A stretch of DNA of 16,369 nucleotides. It comes from an uncultured Alphaproteobacteria bacterium (lineage in GTDB: Bacteria; Pseudomonadota; Alphaproteobacteria; Reyranellales; Reyranellaceae). Positions 1 to 6,196 of this stretch are shown here, piece after piece. Numbering within the stretch: the first letter of the stretch is position 1; each line of letters opens with the position of its first letter. Location: NCBI GenBank assembly GCA_903929895.1, contig CAIYWM010000738.1:1-16369 (forward strand). Direction: 5' to 3'. A model generated the notes under the pieces. That model ran no database searches, was not told where the DNA came from, and saw only the letters and a list, made by a program, of their open reading frames with translations. A program made the position numbers and the translations under genes.

Positions 1-785
1 CGGCGATCTACCTCAAGGACGAGCGCGCGCTCGACGACCATCTGATCCAGACCGGCCTCGAGGGCGCCACGCTGCAGCTCGGCAGCGGCAGCGTCCTCGC
101 CAAGGACGATCTGCGCAACACGGTCGACATCGCCCGCTCGGTGACCAACCTCGTGAAGCCGCTGGCCCTGTCGCGCCGTGTCACCAGCCAGGCCGTGATC
201 GAGCAGGCGGCGATCGCCGGCGCCCTCAAGCCCGACGTGCTGGCCGATCCGGTGCTGGCCAAGCAGACCGCCGACTACATCGCCAAGCGTCTCGACGTCG
301 TCAGCCCGCTGCTGGAGAAGGGCTGGACCGGCGAGCCGATGGCCGACGGCGGTCTCGCCTTCACGCGCCGCCTGCGCGGCGTCAGCGAGCGGCACGTGAT
401 CGACGGACCGCTGACCCGCAGCGCCGAGGCGCGCAAGCTCGACGCGCTGGCCGACGAGTTGCAGGCCGTCTACCAGAAGCCCGGCATCTTCGCGATGAAG
501 GACAAGGAGACCCGGATCTCCTCGCCGACCGAGCTGTTCGCCGCCGTTCTCGAGGCCGGCCGCAAGGGCGTCACGATCCAGCGCTACAAGGGACTGGGCG
601 AGATGAATCCCGACCAGCTCTGGGAGACCACCCTCGACCCCGAGGCGCGCACGCTCCTGCAGGTCCGCATCAACCATGCCGACGAGGCCGACGAGATCTT
701 CTCGACCCTGATGGGCGACGTGGTCGAGCCGCGCCGAGAGTTCATCCAGGAAAACGCGCTGAAGGTCGCGAACCTCGATGTCTAG
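1..785 (+). CDS. gyrB: DNA gyrase subunit B, C-terminal part (5' end outside window)
   Basis: This is the 3' end of the ATP-hydrolysing subunit of DNA gyrase, which introduces negative supercoils together with GyrA. The frame is open from the window edge (first full codon at base 3, reading [14 protein letters not shown]) to the TAG at 783-785, about 260 residues. The C-terminal TOPRIM-associated signature [19 protein letters not shown] (about bases 579-638) is diagnostic of bacterial type II topoisomerase B subunits. The ending [17 protein letters not shown] is the usual GyrB tail; ParE carries a related motif, but this tail fits GyrB better. An internal ATG at 141 is not the start, because the homology begins upstream of it. 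The stop overlaps the start of the next gene by 8 bases, so the two may be co-translated. Identity is near certain; only the 5' part is missing. Confidence 0.96.
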   Translation, partial: AIYLKDERALDDHLIQTGLEGATLQLGSGSVLAKDDLRNTVDIARSVTNLVKPLALSRRVTSQAVIEQAAIAGALKPDVLADPVLAKQTADYIAKRLDVVSPLLEKGWTGEPMADGGLAFTRRLRGVSERHVIDGPLTRSAEARKLDALADELQAVYQKPGIFAMKDKETRISSPTELFAAVLEAGRKGVTIQRYKGLGEMNPDQLWETTLDPEARTLLQVRINHADEADEIFSTLMGDVVEPRREFIQENALKVANLDV

Positions 786-1374
786 AACCGCCAAGGCCCT
801 GCTGGTTGCCGCCCTGCTCGCCGTGGCCGTTGCCGTACCTGCATCGGCCCAGACCCAGTCGTCGACGCCGACGACCAATCCCGGCACCAGGCTCAACTTT
901 CCAGCGACCCTGGGCGGCGCCACGTTCGAGCGCTCGGTCAACTATGCCGCGCCTCCGGCCAACAATCCCGGCCTGGGCGCGTCCTACACCTATTCGACGC
1001 CGAAGCGGTTGACGATCAGCGTCCAGGTCTACGACCTCGGCCGCCGGGTGCCGGCCGGCAGCGACAATCCGACGGTGACCGGCCAGTTCAACGCCGAACT
1101 CAGCTCGGCCGAGCAGCAGTTCAAGCACGCGGGCTACACCGCCTTCCAGAAGCCTTCGGTGCCCTCGAGCTGCACCTATGGGGCGGTGACCTTCCGCTGC
1201 GTCACCTACAGCGGCGTGACCCAGGCCAATTCGCGGGTGTACAGCAAGCTGCTGCTGACCGGCTTTCGCGACCACTTCATCAAGATCCGCATCGACTGGG
1301 CGCAGTCGCAGCAGCAGAGCGCGGGCGACGCCGATGCCGCGCTGCAGGCCTTCGTGCCGGCCCTGATGCGCTGA
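778..1374 (+). CDS. Small secreted protein of unknown function
   Basis: A 198-residue protein that I do not assign to a named family. Residues 1-24 are a clear Sec signal peptide: basic start MSRTAK, hydrophobic core [13 protein letters not shown], and a signal peptidase I site ending ASA before Q25. The mature protein is probably periplasmic. It has a low-complexity Ser/Thr/Pro/Asn start (about 26-38) followed by a compact, probably beta-rich region. Two cysteines, C132 and C141, could form a disulfide. The ATG lies inside the last codons of gyrB, overlapping its end by 8 bases, with a weak purine-rich AAGG upstream within gyrB, which suggests translational coupling. The gene ends in a convergent arrangement with the EamA gene. 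Confidence 0.8.
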   Translation: MSRTAKALLVAALLAVAVAVPASAQTQSSTPTTNPGTRLNFPATLGGATFERSVNYAAPPANNPGLGASYTYSTPKRLTISVQVYDLGRRVPAGSDNPTVTGQFNAELSSAEQQFKHAGYTAFQKPSVPSSCTYGAVTFRCVTYSGVTQANSRVYSKLLLTGFRDHFIKIRIDWAQSQQQSAGDADAALQAFVPALMR

Positions 1375-1406
1375 GTCGCGCGGCGCGCGGGCCTTGCGTC
1401 AGCGCA
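1367..1406. terminator. Inverted repeat spanning the two convergent stop codons
   Basis: TGCGCTGA (1367-1374) and TCAGCGCA (1399-1406) are perfect complements separated by a GC-rich 24-base spacer. Each arm contains the stop codon of one of the converging genes (secreted protein on plus, EamA exporter on minus). It could form a bidirectional hairpin terminator. There is no T-run on either side and the spacer has its own GC-rich pairing potential, so this is only a candidate. Confidence 0.3.
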
Positions 1407-2319
1407 GGCCGAGCCGCCGGAAGGTTCCGATCGTCGTCAGCAGGCCCATCGTGACGAGGCAGAGGCCGGCGATCTGAAGGCCCCCGGGGATTTCCCCCAC
1501 GATCGGAATCCCGACCAGCACCGAGAGAGCCGGCACGATGGCCGGAAACAGCACGGCGCGGCTCACGCCGAGGAAGATCACGGCCTGGCTGTAGGCCACC
1601 ATGGTAATGGCGCCCTGCAGTCCGCCCTGTACCAGCCCCTGGAAGACCAGCATGCCGAGCGGCAGCGCCTGCAGGTGCGCGATGCCCATCACGGCGAGAT
1701 AGATCGGCGTCGTCAGCAGGAACGACAGCACCGCCACCACTGCCGTCGCCTGCAGGGCAGGCAGGCGCCAGTGCCGCAGCAGCAGGGTGAAGCCCGCCCA
1801 CAGCACGCTCGACGCGAAGAACAGGAGATCGCCAAGCCAGGCGCGCTCGCCCGCCGGCTGGGTGAGCCCATCCCAGCCGATCAGGAAGATGCCCGCCAGC
1901 ACGATGGCGGCGCCGACCAGATGGTTGCGGCTCAATCGTTCGCGCAGGAACAGGGCGGCGCCGATGGTGCTGACGATGGTCACGGTCGCGGGCGCGATCA
2001 CGGCGCCATGGGCAAGCGGTGCAAAGCCGTATCCCCCGGTCTGCAGCAGCGCGAAGGGAGCGCCCCCCAGAAGCGTGAGGATCAGAGACCGGCGCAGGCC
2101 GATGCCGGCGAAATCACGCAGCCCGTAGCGCACGAGCAGCGGCAGCATGATCGCGCCGGCTACGACGTAGCGGGCGAAGATCATGTCGACGGCGCCGAGG
2201 CCGCCCAGGATGCCGGCACGCGCCGACGCGAACGACAGCGACGCCCCCAGCGCCATGATGGCGCCGCACAGGAAGCCCCAGTGGTCGCGTGTGATCCGTA
2301 CGGGTGTTCCCTCGGCCAT
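1399..2319 (-). CDS. EamA/DMT-family inner-membrane transporter
   Basis: A 306-residue multi-spanning membrane protein of the drug/metabolite transporter superfamily (EamA type), which exports small metabolites or amino acids; the substrate cannot be read from sequence. Roughly ten hydrophobic segments are seen in two repeats of five helices, the first starting near GFLCGAIMALGASLSFASAR and the second near LGDLLFFASSVLWAGFTLLLR. In EamA proteins each half starts with such a segment. The ATG at 2317-2319 (MAEGTPVRI) is preferred because GAAGGG precedes it and the transporter fold begins a few residues later. The frame is open much further upstream, but that region runs antisense through the TetR gene. 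The gene is divergent from TetR across a 78-base spacer and could be one of its targets. Confidence 0.86.
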   Translation of the reverse strand: MAEGTPVRITRDHWGFLCGAIMALGASLSFASARAGILGGLGAVDMIFARYVVAGAIMLPLLVRYGLRDFAGIGLRRSLILTLLGGAPFALLQTGGYGFAPLAHGAVIAPATVTIVSTIGAALFLRERLSRNHLVGAAIVLAGIFLIGWDGLTQPAGERAWLGDLLFFASSVLWAGFTLLLRHWRLPALQATAVVAVLSFLLTTPIYLAVMGIAHLQALPLGMLVFQGLVQGGLQGAITMVAYSQAVIFLGVSRAVLFPAIVPALSVLVGIPIVGEIPGGLQIAGLCLVTMGLLTTIGTFRRLGLR

Positions 2320-2397
2320 GCCCTTCGCTAGCACGGAGCGGGCCAGCCGCACACGAATTTTAGTGCACTCGCTCCAGAATCGCGCTCTTATGCTCCC
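2320..2397. promoter_or_regulatory. Divergent EamA/TetR promoter region with candidate operator
   Basis: This 78-base spacer separates the divergent EamA and TetR genes and is the natural place for TetR autoregulation. It holds an 8-base perfect palindrome, AGTGCACT (2362-2369), next to a T-rich run (2358-2361). A flanking wider inverted repeat consists of GGAGCG (2335-2340) and CGCTCC (2370-2375). A -10-like TCTTAT (2386-2391) sits only six bases before the TetR ATG and no Shine-Dalgarno is visible, so the TetR message may be leaderless. Operator and promoter assignments are inference. Confidence 0.4.
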
Positions 2398-2988
2398 ATG
2401 GCACGCCTGAGGGAATTCGACGAAGACCGCGCGCTCGATGCCGCCGTCGACTGTTTCTGGAATCGTGGCTACGAGGCCACGTCGGTACGCGACCTCGCGC
2501 GCGAGATGGGGATCGGCGGCGCCAGCCTCTACAATGCGTTCGGCGGCAAGCGCGCCCTGTTCGAGCGCGTCCTCGAACGCTACGCCAACCGGTCGACCCG
2601 CGAGCGCATCGCACGGCTCGAGGTCGGTCATCGTCCCCGCGAGGCGATCCGCGCGTTCCTGGCCGAAGTGATCGACCGTTCGCTGAAGGATCGCGACTGC
2701 AAGGGCTGCCTGCTGGTGAATTCCGCGCTCGATGTGGCGCCGCACGACGCCGAGCTCGGCCGCGTGGTCACGGGCTATCTCGAGGAGATCCGCGCGTTCT
2801 TCCGGCGCAACGTCGAGGCCGCGATCGAGGCCGGCGAGACGCCGCGCGGCACCGATGCCGAGGCCCTGTCGATCCACCTGCTGGGCGTGCTGATGGGCAT
2901 GCGCGTGCTGTCGCGTACCGGTGCGCGACGGCGCACGCTGGAAGCGGTGGTCCAGCCGGCGCTCGACCTTCTGGGGAGGCCGCATTGA
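2398..2988 (+). CDS. TetR/AcrR-family transcriptional regulator heading the selenoprotein operon
   Basis: A 196-residue one-component repressor of the TetR family. Residues 1-62 form the DNA-binding domain: helix 1 with DAAVDCFWNRGYEATSVRDLA, and the helix-turn-helix with MGIGGASLYNAFGGKRALF, matching the family's typical SxxxLYxxFxxKexL pattern. The C-terminal ligand/dimerisation domain carries DCKGCLLVNSALD (about 100-112). The GCLxxNSALE-type motif is common in this TetR subgroup, but the extra cysteine giving C101-K-G-C104 is notable given the redox genes behind it. The stop overlaps the downstream TTG start as TTGA (2985-2988), so the regulator and the DUF1330 gene are co-transcribed and probably coupled. 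It probably controls its own operon and perhaps the divergent EamA gene. The inducer is unknown. Confidence 0.92.
   Translation: MARLREFDEDRALDAAVDCFWNRGYEATSVRDLAREMGIGGASLYNAFGGKRALFERVLERYANRSTRERIARLEVGHRPREAIRAFLAEVIDRSLKDRDCKGCLLVNSALDVAPHDAELGRVVTGYLEEIRAFFRRNVEAAIEAGETPRGTDAEALSIHLLGVLMGMRVLSRTGARRRTLEAVVQPALDLLGRPH
2974..2987 (+). promoter_or_regulatory. Ribosome binding site supporting a TTG start
   Basis: GGGGAGG lies a few bases before TTG at 2985-2987, which begins the DUF1330 protein. No ATG or GTG is available in that frame at the domain start. The Shine-Dalgarno and the TTGA stop/start overlap with TetR together decide this rare start codon. Confidence 0.65.
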
Positions 2989-3392
2989 TCGACCACCTGA
3001 ACGATGCCGCCCTGCGCGCGCTGCCGGACGACGTTCCCGTGGTCATGCTGAACCTGATGCGCTTCCGCGCGCGCTCGCTCGACGGCAAGGGCAGCGGCTG
3101 GGACGCCTATCTGCGCTACAGCGCGCTCACCATAAAGCTGATCAAGGCCCAGGGCGGCACCATCATCTGGACCGGCAATGCCGAGACAGTGGCGCTGGGC
3201 GAGCCGGACCGGCATCGCTGGGATTACGTGGCGCTGGTCCGCTATCCCTCGCGCGCGGCGTTCCTCGCCATGATGACCTCGCCCGAATACGCGGCGGCCA
3301 ATGTCGAGCGCGAGAACGGCTGCAGCGACCACGCCATCGTCGCCACGCGCCAGACCTACAGCAACCTCAGCGAAACCCGAACCAAGGAGTAG
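2985..3392 (+). CDS. DUF1330-family protein (TTG start)
   Basis: A 135-residue cytoplasmic protein resembling the DUF1330 family, small dimeric alpha/beta-barrel (ferredoxin-like) proteins of unknown biochemical role. Recognisable parts are VVMLNLMRFR near residues 19-28, WDAYLRYSALTIKLIKAQGG in the middle, and the typical RYPSRAAFLAMMTSPEY segment near residues 86-102, where the family motif is a Y/FPSxeaaxawyxSpeY-like stretch. The TTG start is supported by a good Shine-Dalgarno and by the 4-base overlap with the TetR stop. The next gene begins three bases after the stop. DUF1330 and related dimeric-barrel folds include enzymes and small-molecule binders, so a role in handling the substrate or product of the neighbouring redox proteins is possible but unproven. 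Confidence 0.82.
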   Translation: MIDHLNDAALRALPDDVPVVMLNLMRFRARSLDGKGSGWDAYLRYSALTIKLIKAQGGTIIWTGNAETVALGEPDRHRWDYVALVRYPSRAAFLAMMTSPEYAAANVERENGCSDHAIVATRQTYSNLSETRTKE

Positions 3393-3395
3393 GCA

Positions 3396-4049
3396 ATGTC
3401 ATTGGCAGACAAACTCTCGGCAATGCGGACGGCCAGCGCGGCGCGGCTTCCCGCTGACAAGCAGGCCATCATGGAGAGGGCCACCGAAGACCTGCGCCGT
3501 ACGGGCATTCTCGACCGCATCGCGCCGGTCGGCCGTCGGATGCCGGCCTTCGCCCTGGCCGATCACGACGGGCGTCGTGTCGACTCGGACGATCTTCTCG
3601 CCGGTGGGCCGTTGGTCCTGTCCTTCTTCCGAGGATCCTGGTGACCCTACTGCCGGCATGAGCTGGATGCTCTGCAAAGCGTGTACGCCGACATCGCGGG
3701 CCTTGGCGCCAGCCTGATCGTGATCTCGCCCGAACTGCCGGTGCGCACGGCAGACATGGCGACCAAACAGAAGCTCACCTTTCCGATCGTCTGGGACGAG
3801 AAGTCCAGTGTCGCGGAAGCCTTTGGCCTCGCCTTCACGCTCCCCGACGACCTCAGGGAAGTTTACCTGAGCCTCGGCATCGATCTCCCGCTGCGCAATG
3901 GCGACACCTCGTGGCAGCTGCCGGTGCCCGCGCGATTCGTCGTCGACGGCGAAGGCATCGTGCGCTCGCTCGAAGCCGACGTGGACTACAAGTACAGGCC
4001 CGAACCGGAGCCTACCGTCGCACTGCTGCGCGACATCGTTGCGGGCTGA
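3396..4049 (+). CDS. Peroxiredoxin-like selenoprotein (AhpC/TSA thioredoxin fold), in-frame TGA read as selenocysteine
   Basis: Read through the single in-frame TGA at 3642-3644, this is a continuous 217-residue AhpC/TSA-type peroxiredoxin-like protein. It has a helical N-terminal extension (1-40), PVGRRMPAFALADHDGRRV (about 44-62) opening the thioredoxin fold, then SFFRGSW-U83-P-Y-C86-RHEL. In relatives this site reads RGxWCPYCxxEL, so the TGA replaces the first, attacking cysteine of the CxxC pair. The fold continues normally with LIVISPE, LTFPIVWDEKSSVAEAFGL and VPARFVVDGEGIV, and the protein ends with an ordinary TGA stop. Homology on both sides, unchanged frame and a hairpin after the TGA favour selenocysteine over decay. 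The likely role is thiol-dependent reduction of peroxide or disulfide in the cytosol. The start has a strong AAGGAG. The gene sits 3 bases after the DUF1330 gene and 31 bases before a second selenoprotein gene. Alternatives are a sequencing error or nonsense mutation, which I judge unlikely. Confidence 0.88.
3656..3675 (+). promoter_or_regulatory. Candidate bacterial SECIS hairpin of the peroxiredoxin-like gene
   Basis: Starting 11 bases after the TGA, GCA (3656-3658) pairs with UGC (3673-3675), U3659 is bulged, and GAGC (3660-3663) pairs with GCUC (3669-3672). The apical loop is UGGAU (3664-3668). The loop begins 19 bases after the TGA. This matches the known bacterial layout as in E. coli fdhF: a stem-loop just 3' of UGA, a bulged U in the stem, and a G near the start of a small loop, recognised by SelB. 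The pairing was found by eye; no folding energy was calculated. Confidence 0.72.
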
Positions 4050-4080
4050 GGCGACGCGGAAGCAACAGGGAAACAAGCGC

Positions 4081-5253
4081 ATGGTCAAACGTCTCAGCGA
4101 CATGCCGGAGGTCGAGGCCCATCACCTCCGGCGCATCGAGTGTCCCACGTTCGACGACACGCCGGCGCTGCCCGGCAAGCCGCTCAGCCAGCGCCGCGTC
4201 GCGCTGATCTCGACGGCGGGCCTGCACCGGCGCGGCGACCGGCCGTTCCGCCCCGGTGACGGCAGCTACCGCGTCATTCCGGCCGGGACTCCGGCGCGCG
4301 ACCTGGTGATGAGCCACATCTCGGTGAACTTCGACCGCACCGGCTTCCAGCAGGACCACCACGTCGCCTTCCCGCTCGACCGGCTGCGCGAGCTGGTCGA
4401 ACAGGGCGTCGTCGGCTCGATGGCCGCGATGCACTACTCGTTCATGGGCGCCTTCCCGCCCGATGCGGCCGAGCCGCATGCCCGGCATCTGGCCGGCCTG
4501 CTGAAGCAGGATGCCGTCGACGCGGCTCTTCTCGTTCCCGTTTGACCCGCCTGCACGCGCGCCGTGGGCGCGCTGGGCCACTTCCTCGAACGTCAGGGCA
4601 TTCCGACCGCCAGCATCAGCCTGGTGCGCGAGCACACCGAAACCATCCGTCCGCCGCGCGCCCTCTGGGTGACGTTCGAACTCGGCCGGCCGCTCGGCAT
4701 TCCGGACGATCCCGAGTTCCAGCGTCGCGTGCTGCGCGCGACGGCCGAGCTGCTGGAGCGGACCGACGGACCCCTGATCGCCGACTATCCCGAGGAGGTG
4801 GCCGAGGAGGCGGACTTCACCGGCTGGGCCTGCCCGATCAACCTCGCCCCCCAGGCGACCGACACGCTGGCGGCCGAGATCGACCGACTGGCCACCTGGC
4901 ACGACCAGAGCGTCGCAAGAACCGGCCGCACCACCGTGGGCGTCTCGGGCCTCGACATGCCGGCGGCGGGTGCTCTTCTCTCCGCCGCGCTGACCGGCGA
5001 TCCGCCGCCCGCGCAAACGCTCAAGGAAGCGATCGACGATCTGCGGGCCTATTATCTGGAAGCCGCCTCGGCCTTCCCCGATCCCGGCACGTCGAAGAAA
5101 CGCAAGGCGTGGCTGTGGGACGAGACGCTGTTCGGCAGGGCGCTGCTAGACCTGCAGCCCAGGCTGGCCGCGAGCGCCGACCCGCAGCTCAGGATCCTGG
5201 GCAACTTGACCCTGATCCCGGCGACCGAGCGCCACCGGCTGGTCAAGGCCTAG
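4081..5253 (+). CDS. PrdB/GrdB-like reductase selenoprotein, in-frame TGA read as selenocysteine
   Basis: Read through one in-frame TGA (4543-4545), this is a continuous 390-residue protein. Residues 35-230 resemble the selenoprotein B family of glycine/sarcosine/betaine and D-proline reductases, closest to PrdB: RRVALISTAGLHRRGDRPF, GDGSYRVIPAG, DLVMSHISVNFDRTG, FPLDRLRELVEQGVVG, MHYSFMGAF, then DAALLVPV-U155-PAC158-TRAVGALGHFLE and GIPTASISLV. From my memory of the family, PrdB carries its selenocysteine near residue 152 in a UxxC motif, so position and context agree. Residues about 231-390 are an extension absent from PrdB, with C251 in TGWACPINL. Clostridial reductases need a pyruvoyl partner (PrdA or GrdE) and none is present here. 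A stand-alone selenol redox enzyme of unknown substrate is therefore the honest call. AGGGAA precedes the ATG. The TAG stop overlaps the convergent thioesterase stop. Confidence 0.88.
4554..4575 (+). promoter_or_regulatory. Candidate bacterial SECIS hairpin of the PrdB-like gene
   Basis: A seven-pair GC stem is formed by 4557-4563 and 4567-4573 around a GUG loop (4564-4566). If the closing C4563-G4567 pair opens, the loop is CGUGG. Below it, A4555-U4574 and C4554-G4575 can pair with C4556 bulged. The loop begins 18 bases after the TGA. G followed by U in the apical loop is the feature SelB recognises in the E. coli fdhF element. The surrounding sequence is GC-rich, so hairpins are common by chance; position and loop content are the stronger arguments. 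Confidence 0.68.
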
Positions 5254-5645
5254 AGCACCATCTGCGTCTGCGTCACCACCGCCACGAGCTTGCCCTCGGC
5301 GGTGGTGATGCGGGTGGTCCACACCATGGTGCGGCGACCGCGATGGACCGGCGTGGTCTCGCCGATCACCGTGGTGCCGACCGGTGCCGGCCCCACGAAG
5401 TTGGTCTTGCTCTCGATCGTCGTGGTGCCCTTGCCCTCGGGCAGGTTGAGCACGGTGGCGGCGGCGCCCAGCGTATCGGCGAAGGCCATCACCGCGCCGC
5501 CGTGCAGGATCGCGGGCCGCGTGCAGAGCTCGGGGCGCACGACCATCTCGGCCTTCACCCCGGTCTCGCTCGCTTCCGTGAACTTCAGCCCCAGAACTTC
5601 GGCAAAGGGCAGCTTGATGTCGTTCAGGAGCTGAAGCCTGTCCAT
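5250..5645 (-). CDS. PaaI-family hotdog-fold thioesterase
   Basis: A 131-residue single-hotdog acyl-CoA thioesterase of the PaaI/YdiI type, hydrolysing acyl- or aryl-CoA esters in the cytosol. The signature H48-GGAVMAFADTLG (48-60) holds the conserved HGG and D57 on the long central helix. KTNFVGPAPVGTTVIGE and VHRGRRTMVWTTRI are the following strands of the hotdog sheet. Length and architecture are normal for the family. The ATG at 5643-5645 has GAGGAAAC upstream. It lies 22 bases behind the membrane protein gene and probably shares its transcript. It converges on the selenoprotein operon, the two stop codons sharing the palindrome CTAG at 5250-5253. Confidence 0.92.
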   Translation of the reverse strand: MDRLQLLNDIKLPFAEVLGLKFTEASETGVKAEMVVRPELCTRPAILHGGAVMAFADTLGAAATVLNLPEGKGTTTIESKTNFVGPAPVGTTVIGETTPVHRGRRTMVWTTRITTAEGKLVAVVTQTQMVL

Positions 5646-5667
5646 GATCGTTTCCTCTCGTCGGCGT

Positions 5668-6087
5668 CTAGTGGGCGGTGCTGATGCGGCGCAGGCCGAG
5701 ATACTCGAGGATCGCGAGGTCGGCCACGATCAGCGCGACGACGACGATGCCCGCGATGCCGGCCCCGGTCCAGGACGCGGGCAGCATCAGCATCACGGCG
5801 CTGATCGCGACCCAGGAGGCATCGAGCAGGAAGATCGCCCGCGCCCAGCCCAAGGGCATCTCGGGGCGTGACGCGACCCAGCCGCACACCGCACCGAAGG
5901 CCACGAAGCCCACCCCCAGCAGTTCCAGCACGAGCGCGAAATCCATGCCCAGCACCTGGAGGGGTGCATGGGTGGCCATCTTTGCGACGGGCGTGGGCAG
6001 GGCCGCCAGAAGGACGCCGGAGCCTACGGACAGGATGGCGTTGGCCCAGAGCGTGCGGCGAAGCAGGCGATCGGATGAAGCAGTCAT
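5668..6087 (-). CDS. Four-helix integral membrane protein, function unknown
   Basis: A 139-residue membrane protein with four predicted transmembrane segments: around residues 13-32 (WANAILSVGSGVLLAALPTP), 46-70 (VLGMDFALVLELLGVGFVAFGAVCGWV), 80-101 (ARAIFLLDASWVAISAVMLMLP) and 105-127 (GAGIAGIVVVALIVADLAILEYLG). I do not recognise a specific family; the layout resembles small DoxX-like or hypothetical four-helix proteins. The ATG at 6085-6087 is chosen over one 13 codons upstream because AAAGGAGG precedes it at ideal spacing and the extension is charged and proline-rich. The gene is divergent from the XRE regulator, a common arrangement for a regulated target. Confidence 0.78.
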   Translation of the reverse strand: MTASSDRLLRRTLWANAILSVGSGVLLAALPTPVAKMATHAPLQVLGMDFALVLELLGVGFVAFGAVCGWVASRPEMPLGWARAIFLLDASWVAISAVMLMLPASWTGAGIAGIVVVALIVADLAILEYLGLRRISTAH

Positions 6088-6196
6088 GTCGTCCTCCTTT
6101 GGTTGCGGACGATCGGGAGATCGCATTCCCTCACCGGTCTCTCAATTACGCAGGAGGTAATCGGCGGGCCCGCGGGCCGGTGCTAGGTTTCGCGTC
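6088..6196. promoter_or_regulatory. Divergent promoter region with two inverted repeats upstream of the XRE regulator
   Basis: This 109-base spacer contains ATTAC-N7-GTAAT (6145-6161) and a 12-base perfect palindrome GGCCCGCGGGCC (6167-6178), the latter ending 18 bases before the XRE start codon. Either could be an operator for the adjacent regulator. No convincing Shine-Dalgarno precedes the XRE ATG. The second palindrome is pure GC and could arise by chance in this base composition. Confidence 0.38.

Noticed and set aside
2320..2985. N-terminal extension of the EamA transporter on the minus strand
   Set aside because: It is antisense to the well-supported TetR gene and adds no transporter-like sequence.
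3396..4049. Pseudogene or two separate genes (3396-3644 and a GTG-started 3681-4049)
   Set aside because: The TGA replaces precisely the active-site cysteine codon, the frame is unchanged, homology spans both sides, a SECIS-like hairpin follows, and the next gene shows the same situation.
4012..5016. A 334-codon open frame antisense to the PrdB-like gene
   Set aside because: Composition is Arg/Gly-rich without any recognisable domain, whereas the plus-strand frame matches a known family throughout.
4081..5253. Two separate genes (4081-4545 and a GTG-started 4564-5253)
   Set aside because: The second part would start in the middle of the helix after the U-x-x-C motif, has no good ribosome binding site, and only the joined frame matches the PrdB/GrdB fold.
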